NCBI GenBank assembly: GCA_963752325.1
Contig: CAVVXU010000022.1
Coordinates: 186,001-250,000 of the forward strand
Length of the DNA stretch: 64,000 bases
Direction of reading: 5' to 3'
Origin: CAVTJL01 sp963752325
GTDB taxonomy: Bacteria; Pseudomonadota; Alphaproteobacteria; Geminicoccales; Geminicoccaceae
Positions 37,201-46,907 of this stretch are shown piece after piece (within the stretch, counting starts at the first letter, position 1; every line of letters begins with the position of its first letter). The notes below the pieces were generated by a model that saw only the letters and a program-made list of their open reading frames with translations, was not told where the DNA came from and ran no database searches. Both the position numbers and the translations under genes were made by a program.

Positions 37201-38406
37201 TCAGACGGCCTCGAGACCGATGGCGATGCCCTGACCGACACCGATGCACATCGTCGCCACGGCCCGGCGGGCGCCGCGCAGGGCCAGCTCGAGCGCCGCC
37301 GTGCCGGCGATGCGGGCGCCCGACATGCCGAGCGGGTGACCGAGCGCGATGGCGCCGCCATTGGGATTGACGTGGGGGGCGTCGTCGGGGAGGCCCAGCT
37401 GGCGCAGGACCGCCAGCGCCTGGCTGGCGAAGGCCTCGTTGAGCTCGACGACGTCCACATCGCCGATCCCCCAGCCGAGCCGGGCGAGCAGCTTTCGTGT
37501 GGCCGGCACCGGCCCGATGCCCATGATCCGGGGCGGGACGCCGGCCGCGGCGCCGCCTGCGATGCGGGCGATGGGCGTGAGCCCGTGGCGGGCGGCTGCT
37601 GCCTCCGAGGCGACGATCAGGGCCGCGGCACCGTCATTGACGCCCGAGGCATTGCCGGCCGTGACCGACCCGCCCCGGCGGAAGAGCGCCGGCAGCCTCG
37701 CCAGCGTCTCGCCCGTCGTGTCTGGCCTGGGATGCTCGTCACGGCCGACGACAAGCGGCTCGCCACGGCGCTGCGGCACGAGGACGGGCGTGATCTCGCG
37801 CGCGAGCCGGCCGGACGCGATGGCGGCGCCCGCGCGCTGTTGCGAGCGCAGTGCCAAGGCATCCTGATCGGCCCGCCTGACCTTGAAGCCCTCGGCCACG
37901 TTCTCGGCGGTCTCGGGCATCGAGTCGACGCCGTGCGTGTCCCGAAGGAGCGGGTTGACGAAACGCCAGCCGATGGTGGTGTCGTGGATCTCGGCCTGGC
38001 GCGAGAAGGCCGTCTCGGCCTTGGGGAGAACGAAGGGAGCGCGGCTCATGCTCTCGACCCCGCCCGCGACGACGAGCTCGGCCTCGCCGGCCCGGATGGC
38101 ACGGGCCGCGATCAGCACAGCATCCATGCCCGAGCCGCACAGGCGGTTGACGGTCGAGGCGCTCACCGTCTCGGGCAGGCCGGCCAGGAGAAGCGCCATC
38201 CGGGCGACGTTGCGGTTGTCCTCGCCCGCCTGGTTGGCGCAGCCATAGACGACGTCGTCGAGGGAGGCCCAGTCGACGGAGGGGTGCCGGGTCATCAAGG
38301 CACGAAGCGGCACGGCGGCCAGATCGTCGGCGCGCACGGAGGCCAGCGCCCCGCCGAAGCGGCCGATGGGCGTCCGCAGATAGGCACAGATGAAGGCCTC
38401 GGCCAT
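37201..38406 (-). CDS. pcaF: 3-oxoadipyl-CoA thiolase
   Basis: A 401-residue thiolase with the nucleophile in NRLCGSGMDAV, the His in HVNPNGGAIALGHPLG and the second Cys in ATMCIGVGQG. The N-terminus AFICAYLRTPIGRFGGALASVR is typical of PcaF/PaaJ. It cleaves 3-oxoadipyl-CoA to succinyl-CoA and acetyl-CoA. It stands between pcaG and pobA on the same strand, supporting the beta-ketoadipate role over fatty-acid oxidation. Confidence 0.93.
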   Translation of the reverse strand: MAEAFICAYLRTPIGRFGGALASVRADDLAAVPLRALMTRHPSVDWASLDDVVYGCANQAGEDNRNVARMALLLAGLPETVSASTVNRLCGSGMDAVLIAARAIRAGEAELVVAGGVESMSRAPFVLPKAETAFSRQAEIHDTTIGWRFVNPLLRDTHGVDSMPETAENVAEGFKVRRADQDALALRSQQRAGAAIASGRLAREITPVLVPQRRGEPLVVGRDEHPRPDTTGETLARLPALFRRGGSVTAGNASGVNDGAAALIVASEAAAARHGLTPIARIAGGAAAGVPPRIMGIGPVPATRKLLARLGWGIGDVDVVELNEAFASQALAVLRQLGLPDDAPHVNPNGGAIALGHPLGMSGARIAGTAALELALRGARRAVATMCIGVGQGIAIGLEAV

Positions 38407-38456
38407 CTCAGCCTGCCCCGCCGGGCACAAGGGGCGGCGCCCTCCTCCGACGGCTC

Positions 38457-39086
38457 CTAGACATCGAAAAAGACAGTCTCGCCGTCGCCCTGCAGGCGGA
38501 TGTCGAAGCGGTAGACGACCTCGCCGGCGCGCTCGGCACGGGATGCGATCAGCGTCTCGCGACGGGCGGGCTGCTCGACCAGGCGCAAGATGGGGTCCTC
38601 GGCGTTGGCGGCTGTCTCGTCGGCGAAATACATGCGGGTGTGCAGGCCGATATTGATGCCGCGGGCGACGATCCAAAGGCTGAGGTGCGGTGCCATCGCC
38701 TTCTGGCCGCGTCTGCCCGGCACCCGGCCGGGCTTGATCGTCTCGATCCAGTAGAGGCCGGTCTCGAGATCACAGGCTGCCCGGCCCCAGCCGCGGAAGC
38801 CGGGATCGAGTGTCTTTTCCTGGGTGTCGGCGGGGTGGTTGTAGCGGCCGTGGCTGTTGGCCTGCCAGACCTCGATCAGCGCATCGCGGCAGGGCGAGCC
38901 CGTGCCGTCGAGGACCTGGCCCTCGACCCGTATGCGCTCGCCCTCGGTGGCGCCCGTGACGAGGACGTTGGGCTTTTCCTGGGTACGAAGCCGGAGGCCG
39001 GCGACCGAGGGATACATGCCGATATGAAGGAAAGGGCCGGCCGTCTGCGAGGCCGTCTCGACCAAGTATGGCAAAGGCTGGAGCAT
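38457..39086 (-). CDS. pcaG: Protocatechuate 3,4-dioxygenase alpha subunit
   Basis: A 209-residue subunit beginning YLVETASQTAGPFLHIG, with VLDGTGSPCRDALIEVWQANSHGRY and LHTRMYFADE, all typical of PcaG. It lacks the full iron-ligand set, as expected for the alpha chain. It starts 4 bases after pcaH, so the two subunits are co-translated. Confidence 0.95.
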   Translation of the reverse strand: MLQPLPYLVETASQTAGPFLHIGMYPSVAGLRLRTQEKPNVLVTGATEGERIRVEGQVLDGTGSPCRDALIEVWQANSHGRYNHPADTQEKTLDPGFRGWGRAACDLETGLYWIETIKPGRVPGRRGQKAMAPHLSLWIVARGINIGLHTRMYFADETAANAEDPILRLVEQPARRETLIASRAERAGEVVYRFDIRLQGDGETVFFDV

Positions 39087-39090
39087 GGAC

Positions 39091-39816
39091 TCAGCCTCCC
39101 TCCGGCCGGTTCTCGAAGAGCGTCTGGCGCTGCCCGCGCAGGACGATGTCGAAGCGGTAGGCGATGCAGTCGAAGGGCACGGCCATGTTCATGTCGAGCG
39201 GGGCCACGAGCCGCTCGATCGCCAGGGGATCGGTGATGGTGTTGAGGATGGCGCAGCGTGGGATGAGCGGGTCACCCTCGAAGTACATCTGGGTCACGAG
39301 CCGCGTGGCGAGGGCAGGGCCGAACAGAGAAAAATGGATGTGCGCCGGCCGCCAGTCGTTCATGCGGTTGCGCCACGGATAGGGTCCGGGCCTGATCGTG
39401 CGGAAGAGGTAGCGGCCCTCCTCGTCGGTCAGACAGCGGCCGGCGCCGCCGAAGTTGGGGTCGAGCGGGGCCATGTAGCGATCGATGACGTGGCGGTAGC
39501 GCCCGCCGGCGTTGGCCTGCCAGACCTCGACCAGGGTGTGCGGCACCGGCCGGCCGTTCTCGTCCAGCACGCGGCCGTGGACGATGATCCGCTCGCCAAT
39601 CGGCTCGCCGTCGACCGCGTGGTTCCTGAGGAGATCGTCGTCGAGGGGGTCGAGGTCGTCGGGCCCGAAGACCGGGCCGGTGATCTCCGAGAGCGTCTGC
39701 TCGAGGGACAGAAGAGGATGGCGCGGCGAGCGCAGCACGCTCGTCTTGTAGCCGGGCGCCAAGGCAGGCGGGTGCGCCTCGCGATTGCGCTGATAGTACT
39801 CGGCCTCCCACCGCAT
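39091..39816 (-). CDS. pcaH: Protocatechuate 3,4-dioxygenase beta subunit
   Basis: This 241-residue catalytic subunit opens protocatechuate to 3-carboxy-cis,cis-muconate using Fe(III). Key features are YKTSVLRSPRHPL, LVEVWQANAGGRYRH, LDPNFGGAGR and the ligands Tyr in GRYLFRTIRPGPYPW and His in RPAHIHFSLFG. The start at 39816 gives the family N-terminus; the frame is open beyond. It is the first gene of the pcaHG-pcaF-pobA run. Confidence 0.95.
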   Translation of the reverse strand: MRWEAEYYQRNREAHPPALAPGYKTSVLRSPRHPLLSLEQTLSEITGPVFGPDDLDPLDDDLLRNHAVDGEPIGERIIVHGRVLDENGRPVPHTLVEVWQANAGGRYRHVIDRYMAPLDPNFGGAGRCLTDEEGRYLFRTIRPGPYPWRNRMNDWRPAHIHFSLFGPALATRLVTQMYFEGDPLIPRCAILNTITDPLAIERLVAPLDMNMAVPFDCIAYRFDIVLRGQRQTLFENRPEGG

Positions 39817-39874
39817 CTCCCGATCGCCTCCCCTTCGCGCCGGCGCCAACGCCCGAACTCTAGATCGGCCGGGC

Positions 39875-41488
39875 CTAGGCCGCGACCATGATGACGACGC
39901 CCTCGTCGGCGGCAAGATCGAGCTGCCTCGTGACCAGCCGGCCCGCACGGCCAGGCAGCGTGGAGATCCTGACCGGTCCCCTGACCGAGGGCGGCAGGCC
40001 CACCACCCGTGGCTCAGATGCGAGGTTGAGCAGGACGGCGGCACGCCGCCCCTCATGCTCGCGCGCGTAGGCGAGGACGTCGCCCTCGACGGCGAGCGGC
40101 GCCCAGCTGCCCCGGCTCAGTGCCGGCTCTCGCGCGCGCAGCTCGAGCAGCCTCTGCGCCAGATGCAGCATCGAGCCGCTGTCGGCTTCCTCGGCGGCGA
40201 CGCTCAGCCGCTCGCGGCCCGCGCCCAGCGGCAGCCAGGGCTCGCCCGTCGTGAAGCCGCAGTGGCGCGAGGCATCCCAGGGCATGGGCGTGCGCACCGG
40301 GTCGCGCCCCTGGCCGGTGCCCGGCATGCGCTTGCCGAAAGGGTCCTGCTCGCGCTCGGGCGGCACGGCCACATTCTCGAGCCCGAGCTCGTCGCCCTGG
40401 TAGATCGTGGGCGTGCCGCGCAGCGTCAGCAGCAGCATCATCGCCACGCGCGCCTGCGCGCGGCCGAGCCGGGTCGCGACCCGGGGCTGGTCGTGGTTGC
40501 CCATGACCCAGTTGGGCCAGGCCCCGACGGGCAGGACGGCCTCGTAGCTCTCGATGAGGCGCAGCAACGGCTCGGGCCGCCAGGCCGAGCGCTGCCAGGA
40601 GGCCCAGATGAGATGGAAGTTGAAGGGCATGTGCACGGCGTCGAGCTGCGGGCCGTAATAGTCGGCGAGCCTGGGGATATCGAGATAGGTCTCGCCGATC
40701 AGGAGCCTGTCGCCCGGATACTCGGCCAGAACCGCGCGCATCTCGCGGGCGATGTCGAGAACGCCAGGTGCGTCGGCGCTGTGGATGGGGATGAGCTGCT
40801 TGAAGGGTGGGTCGCCGGGCCGGAAGTCGGGGTTCGGCAGGTCGTCGCGAAACTGCGCGTCCTTCATCATGTGCCAGATCACATCGACCCTGAAGCCGTC
40901 GACGCCGCGATCGAGCCAGAAGCGCATCGCATCGTAGATGGCGGCCCGCACCTCCGGGTTGCGCCAGTTGAGATCGGGCTGCTCCTTCAAGAAGGCGTGG
41001 TAGTAGTACTGGCCGGTGTCCGGATCGAGCTCCCAGGCGCTGCCGCCGGCCTGGCTCACCCAGTTGTTGGGCGGCCCGCCGTCCGGCGCCGGATCCCGCC
41101 AGATGTACCAGTCGCGCCGCGCGTTCTTCCGTGAGGACCGGGATTCCTGGAACCAGGGATGGGCGCTCGAGCTGTGGTTCGGCACGAGATCGAGGATCAG
41201 CTCGAGACCCTTGTCGTGGAGTGCCCCGACAAGCGCGTCGAGGTCGCCGAGGCTGCCGAACAGAGGGTCGATGCCGCAATAGTCGGCCACGTCGTAGCCG
41301 AAATCGGCCATCGGCGAGGGATAGATCGGCGAGATCCAGACGGTGCCGATGCCGAGCCGGACGAGGTAGTCGACGCGCAGGGCGATGCCGCGCAGATCAC
41401 CCACCCCGTCGCCGTCGCTGTCCTGAAAGGACCGGGGATAGATCTGGTAGACGACGGTGTCCTGCCACCAGGGCCGCTTCTCGATCAT
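39875..41488 (-). CDS. GH13 alpha-glucosidase (oligo-1,6-glucosidase type)
   Basis: A 537-residue enzyme with the GH13 core: WWQDTVVYQIYPRSFQDSDGDGVGDL, nucleophile Asp202 (GFRVDVIW), acid Glu266 (LLIGETYLD) and Asp333 (GNHDQPR). It releases glucose from alpha-linked oligosaccharides in the cytoplasm, as there is no signal peptide. It starts 7 bases after the GH144-like gene stop, so these genes form an operon with the ABC protein. Confidence 0.93.
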   Translation of the reverse strand: MIEKRPWWQDTVVYQIYPRSFQDSDGDGVGDLRGIALRVDYLVRLGIGTVWISPIYPSPMADFGYDVADYCGIDPLFGSLGDLDALVGALHDKGLELILDLVPNHSSSAHPWFQESRSSRKNARRDWYIWRDPAPDGGPPNNWVSQAGGSAWELDPDTGQYYYHAFLKEQPDLNWRNPEVRAAIYDAMRFWLDRGVDGFRVDVIWHMMKDAQFRDDLPNPDFRPGDPPFKQLIPIHSADAPGVLDIAREMRAVLAEYPGDRLLIGETYLDIPRLADYYGPQLDAVHMPFNFHLIWASWQRSAWRPEPLLRLIESYEAVLPVGAWPNWVMGNHDQPRVATRLGRAQARVAMMLLLTLRGTPTIYQGDELGLENVAVPPEREQDPFGKRMPGTGQGRDPVRTPMPWDASRHCGFTTGEPWLPLGAGRERLSVAAEEADSGSMLHLAQRLLELRAREPALSRGSWAPLAVEGDVLAYAREHEGRRAAVLLNLASEPRVVGLPPSVRGPVRISTLPGRAGRLVTRQLDLAADEGVVIMVAA

Positions 41489-41495
41489 AGGATGC

Positions 41496-42791
41496 TCATC
41501 TCAGGTGTGGGCTTGCGAAGCCGAGCCGGCGCAGGCCCGTCTGGACCTCCGGGCAGCTCATGAAGAGGCGCCAGAGAAGCCCGCTTCGGTGGTTCTCGAT
41601 CATCACCACGATCGGCCCCTGGTCGATCGCGAGGTGGGAGCCGGCGGTCCAGCCCCGCGTCTCGCTGAAGGCGTCGACGAAGCCGAGGCAGGTCCAAAGC
41701 CGATCGCGTCGCCTCTCGTAGAGGTTGCGAAGAACCTGCATGGCCGCCTCGGGCGCGTAGGGCAAGGACGAAAGGGCAGCGGTCGGGCTGATCACGCCGC
41801 GATCCTCGTCCGGTGCCTGGGCGGCGTAGCCGCCCAGGCTGTCGCTCGCGGTGAGCCCCCAGCAGTCGGGGCCGTAGCCCGCAAAGCCCTTCGGGTTGGC
41901 GAGGCAATAAGCGCGGTTGATGGCCGTGTGGGCAACGTTCTGCTGCCAGTAGTCGGCATAGCGGTCGAGGAGGCCGCGCGGATCGAGGCCCATGAAGGAA
42001 TAGTGGCTGAAGAAGAGCGGCCCGCCCTGATCGGGGCCGAGCGGCAGCTCGATGCCATAGAAGCTCTTGCCGTTCCGGAACGCCGGGCCCGTGGCCCAGC
42101 CCCGATGATAGACATCCGCGCCGATCGGGTGCCGTGCCGACCCGGCGGCCAGCACATAGACGAGAAGGCACTCGTTCCAGCCACGGATCTCGTGGCGCAT
42201 CGCCCAGCCGTGGTTGGGGCTCCAGTGCCAGAGGAGGACGTCGCCCTCGGGCGCGTGCCAGGCCCATTCGACATCGTCCCAGAGCCACTGGATGCGCAGC
42301 CTGAGCTCCGCCTCCACGGGTGCCACGCCGTCGAGATATTGCCGCGCGCAGAGAAGGCCCATCATCAGGAAGGCGGTCTCGACGATGTCGCCGCCATCGT
42401 CCTTGCGCGTGAAGGGTTTTGTCAGTCCCGTCTCGCCGTCGAGGAAGTGCGGAAAGACGCCGTGGTAGGACGAGGCCTTGGCGAGAAAGCGCACCGTGTC
42501 CAGCAGCCGGGCCGCCACGGCCTCGCGCGGCAGCCAGCCGCGCTCGACGCCCACCAGAAGGCCCATGATGCCGAAGCCGGAGCCGCCGGTCGTGACGGTC
42601 TCCGGGCCATAGCCGAACTGCCGGTTGCTGCGCTCGCGGGCGAGGCCGCTCGTCGGGTGGGCGAAGTCCCAGAAATAGGCGAGCGTGCGCCGCTGGACGA
42701 GGTCGAGGAGCGCGTCGTCCTCCAGAGGCTCCGAGCTGCGTCCCCCGGGGCGGGAGGCCGTTGCGCTCTTGTTCCTCCCGCGAGGCATCAC
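41496..42791 (-). CDS. Glycoamylase-like domain protein (GH144-like)
   Basis: A 431-residue (alpha/alpha)6-barrel protein with RRTLAYFWDFAHPTSGLARER, TTGGSGFGIMGLLVGVERGW and GYAAQAPDEDRGVISPTAALSSLPYAPE, the hallmarks of the glycoamylase-like Pfam domain. The characterised GH144 member is an endo-beta-1,2-glucanase, so a beta-1,2-glucan substrate is plausible. There is no signal peptide. It overlaps the upstream ABC gene by four bases (ATGA). Confidence 0.85.
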   Translation of the reverse strand: MMPRGRNKSATASRPGGRSSEPLEDDALLDLVQRRTLAYFWDFAHPTSGLARERSNRQFGYGPETVTTGGSGFGIMGLLVGVERGWLPREAVAARLLDTVRFLAKASSYHGVFPHFLDGETGLTKPFTRKDDGGDIVETAFLMMGLLCARQYLDGVAPVEAELRLRIQWLWDDVEWAWHAPEGDVLLWHWSPNHGWAMRHEIRGWNECLLVYVLAAGSARHPIGADVYHRGWATGPAFRNGKSFYGIELPLGPDQGGPLFFSHYSFMGLDPRGLLDRYADYWQQNVAHTAINRAYCLANPKGFAGYGPDCWGLTASDSLGGYAAQAPDEDRGVISPTAALSSLPYAPEAAMQVLRNLYERRRDRLWTCLGFVDAFSETRGWTAGSHLAIDQGPIVVMIENHRSGLLWRLFMSCPEVQTGLRRLGFASPHLR

Positions 42792-44599
42792 GCGGCCTGC
42801 AAGGTTGCGGCGATGCCCTGCGGCTTGAAGGTCAAACGCTCCTCGCCGGGCATGCGGCGAAGATGCACGACCCGGTCGTAGAAGCCGTCGCGCGCCGGCG
42901 TGCGGCGGATGCCGATCACGGCGACGTCACCGAGCTCCTTGTCGAAGAGATCGAGAATGCGGCTGCGACTCTCCTCGTCGACGGCGGCGAAGGCGTCGTC
43001 CAGCACGACGAGCTTCGGCTGCTGCAGCAGGATGCGCGCAAAGGCCAATCGCTGCTGCTCGTCATTGGACAGCTCCTTGTCCCAGCGCCGGCTCGTGTCC
43101 AGCGACGACATGAGGCGGGCGAGACCGACGCCTTCGAGGGCGGAGCGCAGCGTCGCCTCGTCGAAGCGCCCGGCGGTCGCAGGATAGCTCAGCGCCGCGC
43201 GCAGCGTGCCGAGCGGCAGGTAGGGCCGCTGCGGCAGGAACATCACGCTTGCCCTCGGCGGCAGGCGAATGCGGCCCGTGCCCCAGTGCCAGAGGCCGGC
43301 CATGGCGCGAAAGAGCGTGCTCTTGCCGACACCGGGCTCGCCGGTCACCAGCACGTGCTCCCCGGGCGCCACCTCGAACCCGCCCTCCTCGAGCCCGGCC
43401 TTGCCGTGAGCGAGGCGGAGCGTGACGCCCTCGAGCGCCACCTTGCCGTCCGGGTCCTCCACGAGCTCGATCTGCTCCACCCCCTTGCCCACGGTGTCGA
43501 CCGAGAGCAGCGCATCCCGGAAGGCGACGACCCGCAGCAGGGTAGCCCGCCAATCCGCGAGCTTCGAGAAATTGTCCACGTACCAGCGCAGCGCGGACTG
43601 CACCTGGAGGAAGGCCCCGGAGATCATCATCAACCCGCCGAAGGTGATGTTGCCGGAGAAATAACCGGGGGCCGCGACGATGATCGGGGCCACGATCGCC
43701 ACCCAGCCGTAGCCCGAGGTGATCCAGGTCAGCCGCGTCAGCCCGCCGACCAGCTGCCGCTGGACCGAGATCACCCGATCGAGCGCCGCGTCGAGCAGCC
43801 GCCGCTCGTCCGCCTCACCCTCGTAGAGCGTGAAGCCCTCCACCGATTCGTCGACGTGGACGAGGGCGAAACGCAGCTCGGCCTCCTGAGCATAGCGATT
43901 GGCGTTGAGCGGGATGAGCGGCCTGCCGACCCACCTTGTGAGCCAGGACCCGCTGAGGGCGTAGGCCAGCGCGCACCACACCATGTAGCCGGGAATGGTA
44001 AACCTGTCGGCGCCGCTGCCGAACACGACCTGATCGGAGAGAAACCAGAGCACGCCTATGAAGCTCACGAGGAGCAGGGTGGACTGCAGGAGGCCGGCGC
44101 CGAGGTCGCCGGTGAGCTCGGTCAGATGCTGGGCATCCGCGTCCATCCGCTGGTCGGGGTTGGCGCCGATCTCGCCGCAGAAGGAGAGAAGATAGGCCTT
44201 TCGGGGTGCCAGCCACTGCTGAAACAAGTCGCGGGTCAGCCACTGGCGAAGCTTGACCTTGATGAGCTCTTGGAACCAGGTCTGGGCGACAACCAGCACA
44301 AGCAGCAGGCCGGCGATCACGCCAAAGAGCAGAAGCTGCATCCAGAAGTCGGGAACGTCGCGGCGCTCGAGCGCGTCGTAGAAGGTTCGCTGCCAGCGGT
44401 TCAGCCAGATCTGCGCGCCGGTATTGCCGCACACGACGGCAACGAGCCCGAGCCCGAGAAGGCCCAGCATCCGACCGAGATCGGCATGGCGCAGCGCCGA
44501 CAGCAGACTTTTGAGCTCGACCAGAAGGTCCCCGTCGGAGAGGGTGGGTTGCCTGCATGCCATCCCCGACCCCTGAGCGGTCTCGTCGCGAGCGTCCAT
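42788..44599 (-). CDS. SbmA/YddA-like ABC transporter (fused membrane and ATPase)
   Basis: A 603-residue protein with an ABC_membrane_2/SbmA-BacA-like membrane domain (WLNRWQRTFYDALERRDVPDFW, NPDQRMDADAQHLTELT) and a C-terminal ATPase. Walker A GEPGVGKST and signature LSNDEQQRLAFARI are intact. Walker B has Asp in place of the catalytic Glu (VVLDDAFAAVD) and the H-loop has no His. It may import or export peptides or oligosaccharides. It is coupled to the GH144-like gene and has a close, broken paralogue immediately upstream. Confidence 0.87.
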   Translation of the reverse strand: MDARDETAQGSGMACRQPTLSDGDLLVELKSLLSALRHADLGRMLGLLGLGLVAVVCGNTGAQIWLNRWQRTFYDALERRDVPDFWMQLLLFGVIAGLLLVLVVAQTWFQELIKVKLRQWLTRDLFQQWLAPRKAYLLSFCGEIGANPDQRMDADAQHLTELTGDLGAGLLQSTLLLVSFIGVLWFLSDQVVFGSGADRFTIPGYMVWCALAYALSGSWLTRWVGRPLIPLNANRYAQEAELRFALVHVDESVEGFTLYEGEADERRLLDAALDRVISVQRQLVGGLTRLTWITSGYGWVAIVAPIIVAAPGYFSGNITFGGLMMISGAFLQVQSALRWYVDNFSKLADWRATLLRVVAFRDALLSVDTVGKGVEQIELVEDPDGKVALEGVTLRLAHGKAGLEEGGFEVAPGEHVLVTGEPGVGKSTLFRAMAGLWHWGTGRIRLPPRASVMFLPQRPYLPLGTLRAALSYPATAGRFDEATLRSALEGVGLARLMSSLDTSRRWDKELSNDEQQRLAFARILLQQPKLVVLDDAFAAVDEESRSRILDLFDKELGDVAVIGIRRTPARDGFYDRVVHLRRMPGEERLTFKPQGIAATLQAA

Positions 44600-44850
44600 G
44601 ACATCGCCCCCCTCACGCGGCCGTGCCCCTGCCCGCTGGGGAGCCACGGCCCGCGCTCGTTCACACCGCGGCCCTGCAACGCCTCGGACGTGCCTGCACG
44701 AGGAGATCGAGAGCGTGCGTGCGGCAACGGCCCGTGGCGGAGCCGCGCGATCCTGCCCGGAGTGCGAAGCCAGCTCAAGGCGGCTGTCGGCGACGGGGGA
44801 GCGAGCGCACCCGCGCCCCTGCGCCGGAACGTCGGCGGCGGAAGCCGTCG

Positions 44851-46691
44851 CTAGGCGAGCGTGGCCTCGGCCAACGCAGGCGTGGCCGGCACGGGCGGGG
44901 GCGACGGCTCGGGCAGCGGCAGGAATGCCGGTGGCACATCGCCATGCCGCAGGAGATGGTAGGTCCGCGTGTAGAAGCCCTCGGTGTCGGGCATTCGGCT
45001 GATGCCGACGACCGCCGTCTCGAGGAGCTCCTGCTCGAAAAGGCCGAGCACGATACGACGATGCCACTTCGAGAGGGCGCCCATGGCGTCGTCGAGGAAG
45101 ACCCAGCCCGGCGCGTGCAGCAGGAGGCGCACGAAGGCGAGCCGCTGCTGGTCGTCGAGCGACAGCTCGCGGTCCCAGCGCCTCTCGCGGTCGAGCAACG
45201 GCACCAGCCGCTCGATCCCCAGCCGCCCGAACGCCGCCTCGATGTCCGCCGGCGCGAAGGCGTCGGTGGCGGCCGGGTAGGTGATGGCGGAACGCAGGCT
45301 GCCGGGTGGCAGGTAGGGGCGATGTGGCATGAACATCATGGAGCCGCGCGGCGGGAGCTGGAGGCTGCCGCCGCCCCATGGCCAAAGCCCGGCGATGGCC
45401 CGAAAGAGCGTGCTCTTGCCGACGCCGGGCTCGCCCACGATCAGCACCCGGTCGCCGGGCTCGATGTCGACCCGAGGCGCATCGAGCCACGCCCGGCCCT
45501 CGACCAGGGCGACGCTCAGGCGCTCGAGGACGAGGCTGGGCGTCGGCGCATCCGTGCGCCGGATATTGCCGCCGGTGCTCACATCCTCCTCGAGCCCGAT
45601 AAGGGCACGCCGGAAGGAGACGACACGCAGCAGCGTGGCCCGCCAGTCGGCGATCCGCGAGAAATTGTCGACGAACCAGCGCAGCGCCTGCTGGACCTGA
45701 TTGAAGGCGCCCACCACCATCATCAGACCGCCGAAGGACATGCTGCCCTGGAAGTAGCCCGGCGAGGCGACCAGGACCGGCGCCACGATCGCGAGCCAGC
45801 CATAGCCCGAGGTGATCCAGGTGAGTCTGCGCGAGCCCGCTCGCGAGCCGCGCGCGTGATGCCCACGACGTCGTCCGACGGTGCCGTTCAAGAAGCCGCC
45901 GCTCGTCGGCCTCGCCGCCGTGGAGCGCGATCGCCTCGGCACACTCGTCGACGCGGACGAAGGCGAAGCGGAGCTTGGCCTCGCGGGCGTAGCGCTCGGC
46001 ATTGATGGGGATCAGCGGGCGGCCGACCCGCCAGGTGAGCCAGGAGCCCGTGAGCGCATAGCCGAGCGCGCACCAGACCATGTAGCCCGGGATCGTGAAG
46101 GTCGTCGTCGCCCGAGCCGAAGACGACGTGGCGCGAGAGCACCCAGAGAACGCCGATGAAGCTGACGAGCAGAAGCGTCGCCTGCATCAGGCCGACGCCG
46201 AGCTCGGCCGTGAGCTCGCTCAGATGGCGGGCGTCCTCCTGCATGCGCTGGTCGGGATTGACGCCGATGTCGCCCGCATGCGCCAGCAGGCAGGCGCGCC
46301 GGGGCGCCAGCCACTGGTCGAGCAGGTCGTGGGTCAGCCACTCGCGCAGCCGGACCTTCGTGATCTCCTGCAGCCACGTCTGGGCCACCACGAGCACGAG
46401 CAGCACGCCCATGATCGGCACGAAGACGGCGAGCTGAGTGAGGAAGGCTGGGAGCGCCCGGGCGCCAAGCGCATCGAAGAAGGCGCCCTGCCACGCGTTG
46501 AGCCGGATCTGGCCCACGGCGTTGAGGCAAACGACGATGACGACGCCGCCGGCCAGCAGACCGATGCGGCGGCGGGCCGGCGAGCAGAGCAGAGCCTGCA
46601 GCAGGACACGAAGCTGCCCGATCGGACCCTCGCCTTGGTCGGGCTCGGCGGTGCCCTTGCTGGATCGCCGCGGCTCGGCCCGTTCGGTCAT
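44851..46691 (-). pseudogene. Second SbmA/YddA-like ABC transporter, frame broken
   Basis: This is a paralogue of the 42788-44599 protein. The N-terminal third (to VFGSGDD) is in one frame, the middle (IPGYMVWCALGYALTGSWL from the other copy's frame) in a second, and the ATPase part (LTWITSGYGWLAIVAPVLVA, GEPGVGKST, LSLDDQQRLAFVRL, FLDDAMGAL) in a third. Breaks lie near 46100 and between about 45835 and 45890. The rest is well conserved, so indel errors are as likely as true loss. Walker B again lacks Glu. Confidence 0.8.
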
Positions 46692-46907
46692 GCGTTATAC
46701 CCCGGAGCGTTCGGCTCAGCCGTGGTAAACGCAGGACTCTTAAGGCGAGCCTAACGACCGCGATGGCGCGCGCCCCTTGAACCGCCCAAGTGGAGTCCCG
46801 CTGCCTCCGTTTCGCTCTAGACGCAATTTAGCAGCGAGGCTACCCCGAGCCGATCGCGGGTGGGAACAAACTCGCGAGGTGTGGCTTCACGGAGCGGGGT
46901 GGCACTG

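Noticed and set aside
42761..44854. 697-residue plus-strand open frame
   Set aside because: It is antisense to the SbmA-like ABC gene and has repetitive Glu/Arg/Gly composition only.
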